Shown in pieces: positions 1 through 9,955 of a DNA stretch of 64,000 bases; position 1 is the stretch's first letter; every line of letters starts with the position of its first letter. The notes below the pieces were generated by a model. That model was not told where the DNA came from, did no database searches, and worked only from the letters and a program-made list of their open reading frames with translations. A program made the position numbers and the translations under genes. The DNA comes from Candidatus Enterosoma merdigallinarum (GTDB lineage Bacteria > Bacillota_I > Bacilli_A > RFN20 > CAG-288), in assembly GCA_018714385.1 (NCBI GenBank), contig DVNL01000007.1:1-64000 (forward strand), in the 5' to 3' direction.

Positions 1-255
1 TTTCTACCAGGAACCTACTCAACAGTTATCTTTCGAAAAGGATTTTTAAATAATGTTTTAAGCGAAATGAAAGAAACATTACCTGAAGAAATGGTTAATG
101 GAATTGCAAATGGTTTTGATGTTAATTACTCTTTTTTTGAGCATGACATAAGCCTTTGGATGATGTTTTTGATTTCTATAATCTCGGTTGCTATTGCGTG
201 TATCGCTTTACTTCTTGTTACGTATTTAAAGGATAAGACAAAATTAAAGAGATAA
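1..255 (+). CDS. ABC-2 type transporter permease, C-terminal part (5' truncated by window edge)
   Basis: Frame 1 is open from base 1 (FLPGTYSTVIFRKGFLNNVLSEMKETLPEE...) and ends with a hydrophobic TM segment; LPGTYST and the C-terminal layout resemble ABC-2 permeases. Confidence 0.6.
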   Translation, partial: FLPGTYSTVIFRKGFLNNVLSEMKETLPEEMVNGIANGFDVNYSFFEHDISLWMMFLISIISVAIACIALLLVTYLKDKTKLKR

Positions 256-350
256 TTTTTAAAGCGATTTAATTGTCTAAATATTAAATTTAGTGTTACA
301 AACTGATAAAAATTTTAAGTTTGTAACACATATTTGAAATATTTGGTATT

Positions 351-1577
351 ATCAAAGCAGATAAAATAAGTATATTAAAAGAGATAATTAGAAGATATTA
401 CGACTCAACCTTAATTAAAGTGCTTAGTGGAGTAAGAAGATGTGGGAAAAGTGTTTTACTTTCGCAAATTAAAGATGAAATACTTTATCTTGGCAAAGCG
501 AATGAAGAACATATCATTTTTATAAATTTAGAAGATTTTAAATTTATGTCTTTAAATAATGCAAATAAATTAAATTCCTACATAAATAAACTAATTAAAG
601 ACGATAAGAAGTATTTTATTTTTATTGATGAAATTCAACATATTAATCAATTTGAAAGGGTTTTAGCTTCTTTAAAAGCAACAGAAAATGTTTCCCTATT
701 TATTACAGGGAGTAATTCTAATTTGCTTTCAGGTAAACTTGCAATGCTTTTGGTTGGAAGGTGCGTTGAATTTAAAATAATGCCTTTTTCATATGCTGAA
801 TTTCTAAATTTTTATTTAACAAATAATTTGCCTTTACCTAAAGAACCTTTAGTCAATTAATTACGTTACGGAGGGATACCTCAAAGGTTTGATTATGATA
901 GTGAAGAAGATATAAAAAGATATTTAAAATCGATATTTTATGGAATTATTGATAAAGATATTTGTAATAAAAAATCGAAAATTGATCGCGATAATTTCAT
1001 AACAATAGCAACATATATTATTTCAAATGTAACTAAGGGATTTTCTTCTGAAAGGATTGTAAATTTTTTTAATAAAAATAACGATAGCGAAATATATCGA
1101 ATTACTATAAGCAGGTATTTGAAAAAGCTTGAAGAAGCATGCATCCTTAGTAGAGTAAAACAATATAATGTTTCTTCAAAAAGGATTTTAAAGAAAAATG
1201 AAAAACAATTCGCTTGCGATAATGGTTTCATTTTAGCATGTTCACAAACAAATCAGCTTCTCGTTTCACATCTTTTAGAAAACGCAGTTTATAATGAGTT
1301 GGTTTTAAGATGTTATGATGTAAAAATAGGTAAAACTTATAAAGGAGAAATAGATTTTGTAGCCATGAAAGATGGGAAGAAGTGCTTTATACAAGTTGCC
1401 TATTTATTATCGAGTGAAGAAGTAATTGAAAGAGAATTTGGCGCTTATAAATCTATAAAAGATAATGCGCCCAAATACGTATTAAGTCTTGATAAATTTG
1501 ATATGTCCGCTGACGGTATCATCCATTTAAACATTGAGGATTGGCTTCTTCATAAAAAGGATTTGATGCTATTTTAG
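351..1577 (+). pseudogene. AAA ATPase of the DUF4143 type, interrupted by an in-frame TAA
   Basis: KVLSGVRRCGKSVLL (Walker A), FIDEIQ (Walker B), ITGSNS, then VN*LRYGGIPQRF and a C-terminal nuclease-like EIDFVAMKDGKKCFIQVAY, all in one frame with a single TAA at 858-860. No clear ATG at the expected 5' end. Confidence 0.78.
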
Positions 1578-1625
1578 TGTTACAAATTGAAAATGTTAAT
1601 TTGTTAAATTATATATGGTCATAAA

Positions 1626-2240
1626 ATGAAAAAGAGAAAAATTTATACTTTAGCTTCGTTGTTATTAAGCATCTTTGTAGTAACCGGCTGCTCTAATGGA
1701 TACATTGAATCTAAATTTGTTGAGTCTGGGTTTTTAAATAATAGTGAATCCGATGAAATAAGCCCTTGGCTTAAAACAGCTGTTAAAGCAAAAAAGAAGC
1801 AAAAGGAAAAGGCAACACTTACAGCTTATGCTGGATATCACACTGGATTTGTTGATAAGTGGAATAGTTTTCCAATTAAACCTGATTAGGAAAGGGTTGT
1901 ACTTCAAAGATGTATAAGAGACCCAATTGGAAATGAAATTTCGAGTGCGTATTTTGACTTGCCTGACTTTTTTGATGAAAGTAAATATTTAGTAACTGAA
2001 AAAGAAGAAAAAGATGGTTCATCAACTAATAAGTTTATATTTGAATGTGAGGATCTTATTCCTCTTGAGGAAATAACTATTGAACGAGGTTATGTTTGCT
2101 ATAAAATTTGCCTCTTAGATGATGATAATCAAGTTATCAAAGAAAATTTAGGCATTTTCGGTCCAATATCTATGGGCTCATTGCATTTCAAAATAATAGA
2201 TAATCAAATAAACTTTTCTTTATATGAAAGCAGTCTTTAA
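1626..2240 (+). pseudogene. Lipoprotein of unknown function with an in-frame TAG
   Basis: N-terminal lipobox MKKRKIYTLASLLLSIFVVTGCSN; the frame stays open on both sides of the TAG at 1887-1889. Confidence 0.6.
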
Positions 2241-2267
2241 CGAATAATAGTGAAAGGAAATGGATAC

Positions 2268-2477
2268 ATGAAAATTAACAAAAAGTTTGTTGATGAATTA
2301 AGGGAAAAGAGCGGATATACAACAAAGAAATTTGCTGAAATTGATGGAATAAGTCCTGAATTTTATTATGCGATTATGTCAAATAAAAACGTTAGCTTGA
2401 GAACTATCAAGGCACTGAATGCCAACCTGAATTTTATGGCAGCAAAAGTTACTTTATGCTTACACTATATAGTTTAA
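2268..2477 (+). CDS. Small XRE-like helix-turn-helix protein (possibly a remnant)
   Basis: MKINKKFVDELREKSGYTTKKFAEIDGISPEFYYAIMSNKNVSLRTIKALNANLNF resembles a Cro/XRE HTH. Confidence 0.4.
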   Translation: MKINKKFVDELREKSGYTTKKFAEIDGISPEFYYAIMSNKNVSLRTIKALNANLNFMAAKVTLCLHYIV

Positions 2478-2652
2478 ATCCGATTGAGCCTCATGATGCT
2501 CAAAAAATATCAATTCATGACCATATAGCAAATTTAATAATAGAGAAACCTAGGAAAGGTCTTAGAAGAAAAAGTATTAAAACTATAATGGGTAAGGATA
2601 AACGGACCGATTGTACAATTAAAGGAATCTTTACAAATAAAAAGTACTATGG

Positions 2653-3048
2653 AGCGGCTATTTTATCGGGAAATATATTTCCTTGGAGAAGAAAATTCAA
2701 ATCACGAAGGAAGAATATTATGGATCGTTAAGCGAAAGCTCGAGAAATTGGATTGTCAATGAAAATGATGATACCTCATTTGTGAAATATCTGCTTGGGA
2801 CAATACTTTCTGCATACAGAGATTTTGAGGATAGAGTTAATATCGCAAGCCAAAAACTATCCGCATATGAAATGGTTGAAAAAGCAGTAAACCATAAGAT
2901 GGGTAAATTCACTAAATCCGATATCATGGAAATGTGCCCGGAGATTGGCAGAGCATCTGTTGAGAACGCATTAAAGAAAATGTGTGATGAAGGCAAAATA
3001 GAAAAGCGTGGAGGAGGGAGATCCGTATTCTATTCTCCTAAATTATGA
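2653..3048 (+). pseudogene. Fic-family protein, C-terminal fragment only
   Basis: SGYFIGKYISLEKKIQITKEEYYGSLSESSRNW...FVKYLLGTILSAYRDFEDR...KSDIMEMCPEIGRASVENALKKMCDEGKIEKRGGGRS matches the Fic-protein C-terminal winged-helix pattern; the HPFxxGNGR core is absent. Confidence 0.62.
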
Positions 3049-3416
3049 ATAAGTCCCTAAAATCTATTCAAAATAGGAGAATATGACTTTGGCAAACATA
3101 AATTTAATTGAAAATATAGCGTATGGTGGTGATGAAACCGATTAGACATGAGACTGAAGATTAGTCATAAAAGGTTTTTATGATAACGAGGCATTAGAAA
3201 GAAAAAGAAGAGAATATTGAAACTTTGGAAACGCTCTTCAATGGTATAAATAAAATGTATTGTATTTAAGGATGGGAACTACTACGAGGCAACTCGATGT
3301 TTGCCCCATCGTTTTTTTGAGACACTAAAGGCGTTTGGCTTTTACATATGGATAGTAGGAAAAGACTAACCCTTTGATTTTTTGGTGGTTATAATACTTT
3401 TGAGAGGCTTAGAAGA

Positions 3417-4193
3417 ATGAAAAGAATATCGGTTTTTGCTCTTCTGCTTTGTTTTCCTCTTCTCGCTTCCTTCAAGTCGGCCCCGCTCGTCGATGCTAAG
3501 CTTTTCGATGACAACAATGTCGAAAATGAGGCCTCTTTTTCTGTGGATGGCGAGACCCATGAACTTAATAAAGAATATGATTATGATCTTGGCCGGCGGA
3601 ACTCGGCGTTAGGACAGAAACTTCGTTGGAAGGTGACGTCTTACAAAATTTATGAAATCGGTGAGCGCCATGGTTACATTTTGGATTATGGAGCCTTTTT
3701 CAATCCGCAAGCAATAAGCGGGTACGAGAGGTCTTTCGAAACGACTTTGTCGACAGAATATTCTGTTCTTTTCTCGCATCAGGTTACAACGGAATTTGCC
3801 GGATATTTTGGAACCATTCTCGGCATCGATGACCTTGTTGAAGTGAAAAACAGCTCAGAGGTCTCCCAGTCGACGACGGACATTGTGAGCTACGGGTACA
3901 CTTATGGGGAAACCAAGACCACGACTTCGACTTATACTTTCGATTTTTCGGCTTGTCCGAGTGATTATGTCGTGGCGCCTTGTCTTGTTTGCAATGCTGT
4001 CCAGATCACTATTGAATATTCGGTTCTCAACCATTGGTGGTGGGGAGACTATGATACGTATAACAAAGAAGAGGTCGATCAAACGCGAGACATTTTGGTT
4101 TATCGTCCAGGTTCGCTCATGACGACTTATGCCATACGTTGGTCTGGAGATGACAATCCACCACATATTTACAGAAATGCCATTGCTGATTAA
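3417..4193 (+). CDS. Secreted protein of unknown function, Thr/Ser-rich beta strands
   Basis: 258 aa ORF with signal peptide; its stop overlaps the start of the next ABC permease gene. Confidence 0.75.
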   Translation: MKRISVFALLLCFPLLASFKSAPLVDAKLFDDNNVENEASFSVDGETHELNKEYDYDLGRRNSALGQKLRWKVTSYKIYEIGERHGYILDYGAFFNPQAISGYERSFETTLSTEYSVLFSHQVTTEFAGYFGTILGIDDLVEVKNSSEVSQSTTDIVSYGYTYGETKTTTSTYTFDFSACPSDYVVAPCLVCNAVQITIEYSVLNHWWWGDYDTYNKEEVDQTRDILVYRPGSLMTTYAIRWSGDDNPPHIYRNAIAD

Positions 4194-5229
4194 GCGAATA
4201 AAGCGCCAGCCTTTACGTTTCCTTCTTTCTGCCTTTGTTTATTTTCTGCTCTTCTTGGCGATGGATATCGTCTTGCTTCTGTCCCTTTCTTTCTCCAATA
4301 AGATTGTCATTTACTCTGGAGGGTACGATCCCGATTGCTATTATTCGAGATCCCCTGTCCACTACGACGCCTCACTATCCTTAAGAGAAGAAGAATGGGG
4401 AAAGGCTTCTGACATACGCTGTCAGGTTCGGGACGATCAAGCTCTCTATTCCTGCTATGGGACAGAGACTGTCGTCACCAAAAGATTTGGTGTCCTCCTT
4501 GCGGCAAGGGCCTATATGGCAATCGCCGACTATTCCATCGATGCTTCTCGGGAAGTCTTGGATAGGGCCCACTGCTATGTCAGTCAGGATATCGTCGGTC
4601 TCGATTTCTTTGAAAGAGATGGGAAGAGCTATCCTGTCGCTGGTACTTTCGCCACGAGCCTGTCCGAAAATCTGTTTTCCGCCTATCGAGACGCCGGGAT
4701 CGATCAGGTTTCCCTTGTCGTCATCATAGATCCGGGAGTGGACGTTTTTTCCGGCGACAATAGCTCCTTTGTCTGCCGCGGCTCTCCTTTGGCCCATGTG
4801 CCGGGACTTGTCTCCGGGGAGGACCTCAATGCCGAGTATCAGTCGAATTTCGATATCTTCAGGCCTCTCTTTTATGTCGTGACTCTTGTCCCTTTCTCCT
4901 TTGCCATGCTCTTCTTCTCCTTGATTGTCGTCGCCCTTCAGAAGGATGAGACAAAGGAGATGGCGATACTCGGACTTTTCGGAATGAAACGGATGACGAA
5001 TATCGCACGGCTTTTCCTTCTGCGCTTTCTCCAGGGGCTTCTGGGATTTTTCTTGTCGATGGCGATTTTCCTGCCTATCCTGGTCGCCAATGGGACCAGC
5101 AAGCTTTCTGTTTTCCTCCTTTTCCTCATTCAGCTTTTCTTCGTCGCCTTTTTTGACTTCCTCTTGTCCCATCATCAGGCGAAACAAGCCTATCCGCATT
5201 CGGCTTTTCATGGAGGGAAGAAAAAATGA
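4177..5229 (+). CDS. ABC transporter permease, FtsX-like half
   Basis: Start MPLLIKRIKRQPLRFLLS; N-terminal TM, extracellular domain, three C-terminal TMs; overlaps the ATPase gene. Confidence 0.75.
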   Translation: MPLLIKRIKRQPLRFLLSAFVYFLLFLAMDIVLLLSLSFSNKIVIYSGGYDPDCYYSRSPVHYDASLSLREEEWGKASDIRCQVRDDQALYSCYGTETVVTKRFGVLLAARAYMAIADYSIDASREVLDRAHCYVSQDIVGLDFFERDGKSYPVAGTFATSLSENLFSAYRDAGIDQVSLVVIIDPGVDVFSGDNSSFVCRGSPLAHVPGLVSGEDLNAEYQSNFDIFRPLFYVVTLVPFSFAMLFFSLIVVALQKDETKEMAILGLFGMKRMTNIARLFLLRFLQGLLGFFLSMAIFLPILVANGTSKLSVFLLFLIQLFFVAFFDFLLSHHQAKQAYPHSAFHGGKKK

Positions 5230-5888
5230 CAATAAAGACGCAGGACCTGTCGAAACGCTTTGCCGACCGGACGCTCTTCTCGAATGCCGACCTTCTTTTC
5301 GAGGAAGGAAAGATCTATGCCATAGTCGGCGAGAGCGGATGCGGAAAGACGACGCTCATGAATCTTCTTTCCCTTGTCGACCTGGATTTCGAGGGAAAGA
5401 TCCTCTATGACGGAGTGGAAGTCAAGGGGAAGACGCAAAAGGAAATCGATGCTTTCCGGAACCAGGGCTTCGCTTTCGTGTTCAGCGAGCCGTTCCTTCT
5501 CGACTATCTCGATGTGATGGAGAATGTCTCCCTTCCTCGGTTCGTCCGAAAACAGAGGATCGATCAGATGGCTATCGAGGAGAAAGCCCATATCCTCGGA
5601 GTCTTCGACCTTCTTGACAAGAAGGTGACATCCCTTTCGGAAGGCGAGAAACAAAGGATAAGCGTCCTCAGGGCCCTTATGACATCCTCTCCTGTTCTTG
5701 TCTGTGACGAGCCGACGTCCCATTTGGATGGCTCCAATGCCGACAGGCTCCTTCATATGCTGCTTTCGATCGCCCATGAGCAGAAGAGGACGGTCATCGT
5801 TTCGACGCATGAAGAGAGCACCCTTCCGCTTTTCGATGTCGTCTATCGCATCAAAGACGGAAGAGTGGAGAGACTTTCCGATGAATAG
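5226..5888 (+). CDS. ABC transporter ATP-binding protein
   Basis: GESGCGKTT (Walker A), LSEGEKQRISVLRAL (signature), VLVCDEPTSHLD (Walker B). Confidence 0.95.
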   Translation: MTIKTQDLSKRFADRTLFSNADLLFEEGKIYAIVGESGCGKTTLMNLLSLVDLDFEGKILYDGVEVKGKTQKEIDAFRNQGFAFVFSEPFLLDYLDVMENVSLPRFVRKQRIDQMAIEEKAHILGVFDLLDKKVTSLSEGEKQRISVLRALMTSSPVLVCDEPTSHLDGSNADRLLHMLLSIAHEQKRTVIVSTHEESTLPLFDVVYRIKDGRVERLSDE

Positions 5889-7029
5889 GCTTCATCTCTT
5901 TTTTCGGCTTCTTGTCAATAGGCATCGGAAGAGCACCATTCGTTTTCTCTTCTCCTTCCTGATGAGCCTTCTCCTTCTTTTCCTGTTCTCTTTGGTCTCC
6001 TTCTTTCGCCCCTATTACTTCCATCAGAACGAATTCATGGACGAGAAGGTTCTCACCCTCGCCAAAGAGTTCGATGAAAGCCCGACGGACGCTGCTCTTG
6101 AAAAGAGCGATGCCTTCTTTGAAGAAAGCATACCCGGGCTTGGCATTGAAAAAGGCATTGTCGAAACAAAGTATTCTTATTGCTTTACAATCGACGATGT
6201 CGATCTTTTCTTTGTTTCGGAAGATTTCTCCCTTCTCTCCCTTGGTCTTGTTCCCTTTGATGTCGTCACGGCCCCGAAAGCGAAGACGGCCTATGCCATC
6301 GGGACGGAAAGCGTCTCTCTTTCCGGCCTTGCAGACCTTTTGGGTGTCGATATCCTGTGGAGCAAGGATCCCGCCGAAGACAACGGACAGATCGTCTTTC
6401 CGTCGTATTGTGCCCTTATTCTCAATATAGCCGACATGGATCTGGCGAAGGTGAAGGCAGACAGCTTCCTGACGTATTGTACTTTGAGCCTGGAAGGGAC
6501 ACTCACGGATCAGGAGATCTATCGTCTTTATATGATGTCCAAGGCGGAGAACCTTTTCCCGTTGGCATTTGACGACTTCATCTATCCGGCCCGCAACTAT
6601 TCCCTTTTCTATCCGGTGATCCATTCCATTTCCGCCCTTGGCATCGTCCTTTCCCTGATCGTGCTTTGCTGTGCCGTTCTTTCTCAGGCCATCGTCGACT
6701 ATCTCAGGGAAAAGGATGATCTTGGGGAGACGGCCTTGCTTCGGCTTTTCGGCCTGGATAGGCGAGGCTATGTTCTCATGAAGACCTCTTCCTCCCTTCT
6801 TCCAATTCTCTCGGGAAGCCTTTTGGCCTTGATTCTCTATGCCTTGTTTATGGCGGCATTCAAGGCGGCAAAGGGGTTCACGTTCTTCTTTGCCCCGCTT
6901 CTTTACTTTGCCTATTTCCTGCCTTCCGTCCTTCTTGGACTTCTGAGTGCGCTTTATGCTTTCCTTCTCTACCGAAAGACGGATGGCAGGGCCTATTCGA
7001 TATTGGAAGGAAACGAAAAGAAGGAATAG
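5881..7029 (+). CDS. ABC transporter permease, FtsX-like
   Basis: Start MNRLHLFFRLLVNRHRKS at 5881 overlaps the ATPase stop; TM-extracellular-3TM layout. Confidence 0.75.
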   Translation: MNRLHLFFRLLVNRHRKSTIRFLFSFLMSLLLLFLFSLVSFFRPYYFHQNEFMDEKVLTLAKEFDESPTDAALEKSDAFFEESIPGLGIEKGIVETKYSYCFTIDDVDLFFVSEDFSLLSLGLVPFDVVTAPKAKTAYAIGTESVSLSGLADLLGVDILWSKDPAEDNGQIVFPSYCALILNIADMDLAKVKADSFLTYCTLSLEGTLTDQEIYRLYMMSKAENLFPLAFDDFIYPARNYSLFYPVIHSISALGIVLSLIVLCCAVLSQAIVDYLREKDDLGETALLRLFGLDRRGYVLMKTSSSLLPILSGSLLALILYALFMAAFKAAKGFTFFFAPLLYFAYFLPSVLLGLLSALYAFLLYRKTDGRAYSILEGNEKKE

Positions 7030-7091
7030 CGTTCAACAAGCCCTTATGCCATCTTCCGAAATGGAGGGAATCGGAAAGAATCGCGACTTTC

Positions 7092-7141
7092 GGGGAAAGT
7101 CTTTTATTAGCAGGGATAGCTAATAAAAGACTGCCTTCCCC
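7092..7141. repeat. Long intergenic inverted repeat
   Basis: GGGGAA + AGTCTTTTATTAGC, loop AGGGATA, GCTAATAAAAGACT + (GCC) + TTCCCC: 14-bp perfect inner arms and 6-bp outer arms. No downstream T-tract. Confidence 0.85.
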
Positions 7142-7261
7142 GTCATTGCCTGCAGGAATTGCGACAAGGAAATGTCATTTCCTTGGGACCTGTATCAAAT
7201 CTGTATCACGAGGGCGGCCCGAGGGGCTTCTGGTGTGTGTGAGGCATGAGGTGTCGGACGA

Positions 7262-7283
7262 AAAAAGGGGGATTGACCCCCTC
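7262..7283 (-). terminator. Rho-independent terminator of the small minus-strand gene
   Basis: Reverse strand reads AGGGGGTCAATCCCCCTTTTTT. Confidence 0.8.
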
Positions 7284-7294
7284 TTGCAAAGATT

Positions 7295-7396
7295 TTAGAG
7301 AAACGATAAGATGATAGTGACCAGTTGTAAGACTGCCACTATCAGTTTGAGCACTAGAGGTGCGATCTCTAGTGCTTTTTTCGTTCGCCTTTTCAT
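7295..7396 (-). CDS. 33-aa hydrophobic peptide, candidate type I toxin
   Basis: MKRRTKKALEIAPLVLKLIVAVLQLVTIILSFL: basic N-terminus and one TM; preceded on the reverse strand by AAAGGAGGG 7 nt before ATG; followed by a terminator. Confidence 0.65.
   Translation of the reverse strand: MKRRTKKALEIAPLVLKLIVAVLQLVTIILSFL
7351..7383 (+). terminator. Plus-strand rho-independent terminator inside the minus-strand small ORF
   Basis: AGCACTAGAG-GTGCGAT-CTCTAGTGCT followed by TTTTT: 10-bp perfect stem. Confidence 0.75.
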
Positions 7397-7683
7397 GCGC
7401 GAGCCCTCCTTTCGAGAATCGAGAAGGAGGGGCAATTTTGCTTTGTGCAATCTATCGCTTGCCGCTCCCATGCCAAGGCATAGTTCTATTTTCAAGTCAC
7501 TTGTGTTTGTAACATTTTGTCCCGGAAAAAGCGCTTTCATCCCAGGTTCTTGAAAACGATATCTTGTCTTTTTATCGTAAAGAAAAAGGGAGGAGGGAGA
7601 TGCTTGCGTCAGGATTTATAACTGCTGTTGGTTTGGACTTCACATACGTCAACTTTCACTATTTCACATTGAGAGGTTGATTC

Positions 7684-8445
7684 ATGAAAAGGAAAAACGC
7701 CCTGCCGGTCTTGGCTTGCCTTCTGATGGGAAGTGCTGTCTCTTGCTCCACTTCCTCCTCGTTGACGGAAGATAAGGTGTATTTGAAATTCCAATCGACC
7801 ATCATGAACCGTAATGTCGATCAAGACTGCGATGTCATCTGTACCCTTTTCGATGACCATGAGGCGACGTTCAGCATCCTGGAAGATTCTTTCCGATGGA
7901 AGGAAAACGATGGCTATGGATTGACGATATCTTCCGAAGAACACGACATTTTCGTTGATTTCGACCGATATTCGGCCACGCATTATTTCTTCTGCGAAAT
8001 CGAGGGGACGACCTATCGCTTTGAGGCAAAGGATACTTCCTATGTCCAGAATTTGAGCTCGGACTATTCGCCGGCCTATCAGCGCCTTGGGGCATACGAA
8101 TTCAGCGGCCATGGAACGACAAGCGGAGTGGAGACCACCGGGAAGGTTTTCCTGCTGGATGACGAAAGTCGGACCGTGTACGTGTTTCCTCAAGGTCCTG
8201 ACGGTCGATCGACGAACGTTGTTTTTGTCTCATATGGCTGGACCTTTTCAAACGGCGTCTATTCCGTTCCCTTTGGCGGAGAGAATATCCTGTCGTCTCA
8301 TTGCGACATACCGGGTAAGAGAGGCTATCGACTTCAGATCCCGGGCGTGGGCATTTCCTATAGCAACTACTACTTGGTCGAGGACGAGGGATTTGACTGG
8401 CGGGACTATCAGGATTCCGACTTCCAGATTGAAACCGGAAAGTAA
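7684..8445 (+). CDS. Lipoprotein of unknown function (similar in layout to 20894-22156)
   Basis: Lipobox LLMGSAVSCS; 253 aa. Confidence 0.8.
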   Translation: MKRKNALPVLACLLMGSAVSCSTSSSLTEDKVYLKFQSTIMNRNVDQDCDVICTLFDDHEATFSILEDSFRWKENDGYGLTISSEEHDIFVDFDRYSATHYFFCEIEGTTYRFEAKDTSYVQNLSSDYSPAYQRLGAYEFSGHGTTSGVETTGKVFLLDDESRTVYVFPQGPDGRSTNVVFVSYGWTFSNGVYSVPFGGENILSSHCDIPGKRGYRLQIPGVGISYSNYYLVEDEGFDWRDYQDSDFQIETGK

Positions 8446-8644
8446 GACGAATTGAAAAAGAGAAGCTGTCAACGCTTTCTCTGCTTCCGTTCTATTGGGA
8501 GGCGTGGGTTGTCGAAAAAGGGCGGAGAGAGACAGCTGGAGGGATGGCGTTAAAAGAGATTTATATAAAGAATTTATTTTTTATCTGAATATTATCATAT
8601 AAAAAGTGCTTATATAATGATATTTTATGTCTTGAGCAATTTAT

Positions 8645-9955
8645 TTATTCTTTGATAGCTTTTATCTGCATGGCAAGGGGTTTGCGAGAAAAGCGGATTT
8701 TGCCATAGGCAAAGAGGAAGGGAAGCAAAAGGGCGAAAAGGATCGGCACGAGAAGCCAAGGTGTCGAGGGAAGATAGGCATAGAGGCTTGAGGAAAAGAT
8801 GGTGGCGATGCTGTTTTCCAAACTGCCTTTGAGGCAAAAATAGAGGATTAGGCTGATGCCGCTTTCCAAGACGGCCACGACAAAAAGGGGAAGAGAAGAT
8901 AGAAAAGCGAACGTGTTTCTGGAAAAGCCGATCGTTTGAAGAAGAAGCCGTCTCTTCCCTTCTTCTTTTGCGTATGCGAAAGAGAGAAGGAAAAGCGTCG
9001 CGGCAAAGAAGAGAAGGCAGGCCACAAGGAGAAGAAAGACAAGATACCATTGCTTGTCGAGGAAATTCATGGCGTTGGCATCGTTGGGCAAAAGAATCAT
9101 GTCCTGTGCCAAGATGGCATCGGCATCAAAGGAGAGAAGGGAAGTGAAGACAAGTGCAAAGAAAGAGAAAAGGGCGAGCAGCAAAAAGCCTAGAAGGGTA
9201 CGAAAGAGACAGTGTCGGATCGTCAGAAGGGGAAGGGCAAAGAAGGCTCTCTTGGGAAGGAGCAAAAACGGGCTTGCCGTCGATTCCTCTTTTGACTCGG
9301 ATGCCGGCGCAGGCTCAAGGAACTTTCCTTGATGAAGATGAAGGAGAATGATATCTGGCGGAAGAGCCTCTTCTTTGAAGTCATGGGCAACGACGATGAC
9401 GGTTTTTCTTTTTGCGAGTTCCTCCAAAATCCCATGGACAATCTTGGCGTTCCTCTCGTCGAGATTTCCTGTCGGCTCGTCCAAAAGAAGGATACTTTTG
9501 TCTTCCAGGAGGATTCTGGCCAGGGCCACGCGCATTCTTTCTCCCATGGATAGGCTTTCGACTTTCTGCGCCTTTTTGTCCAAGATGCCAAGACCTGAGA
9601 GAGACTTCTCTATTCTTTCGTTGTTTTGGCAGACGAGTCTCAAGTTATCTAAGACGCTCCACTCCGGAATGACGTTTTCGTCCTGGGACAGAAAGGAAAT
9701 GTTTCTTCGGCGAAAATCCTCCCGCTCTTTCTCCGTCATTGCCCCGGTGTCGTTGCCGTCGATGAAGACGGATCCTGACGTCGGCTTGTCCAAAAGGCCT
9801 ATCAAATTCAGGAGAGTACTCTTTCCACAGCCGCTCCTTCCTTTGATGACATACAGTCGGCCTGGGACAAAGGAGTAGTCGATCCCTTTCAAGACAGCCT
9901 GTTCTTTTCCGCTTTCCAGGAACGCTTTTCGAAGCTTCTCAATGCGAATGGTCAT
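8645..9955 (-). CDS. ABC transporter, ATPase fused to C-terminal permease TMs
   Basis: Start MTIRIEKLRKAF at 9955; GRSGCGKSTLL, LSMGERMRVALARILL, LLLDEPTGNLD; four hydrophobic segments in the C-terminal half. Confidence 0.85.
   Translation of the reverse strand: MTIRIEKLRKAFLESGKEQAVLKGIDYSFVPGRLYVIKGRSGCGKSTLLNLIGLLDKPTSGSVFIDGNDTGAMTEKEREDFRRRNISFLSQDENVIPEWSVLDNLRLVCQNNERIEKSLSGLGILDKKAQKVESLSMGERMRVALARILLEDKSILLLDEPTGNLDERNAKIVHGILEELAKRKTVIVVAHDFKEEALPPDIILLHLHQGKFLEPAPASESKEESTASPFLLLPKRAFFALPLLTIRHCLFRTLLGFLLLALFSFFALVFTSLLSFDADAILAQDMILLPNDANAMNFLDKQWYLVFLLLVACLLFFAATLFLLSFAYAKEEGKRRLLLQTIGFSRNTFAFLSSLPLFVVAVLESGISLILYFCLKGSLENSIATIFSSSLYAYLPSTPWLLVPILFALLLPFLFAYGKIRFSRKPLAMQIKAIKE

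Noticed and set aside
858-1889. In-frame TAA and TAG as stop-codon recoding
   Set aside because: Intact genes elsewhere in the window end normally with TAA, TAG and TGA; the neighbours are also decayed, so nonsense mutation is simpler.
2456-2731. 91-aa ORF MLTLYSLNPIEPHDAQ...
   Set aside because: It overlaps the Fic remnant in another frame and has no recognisable similarity.
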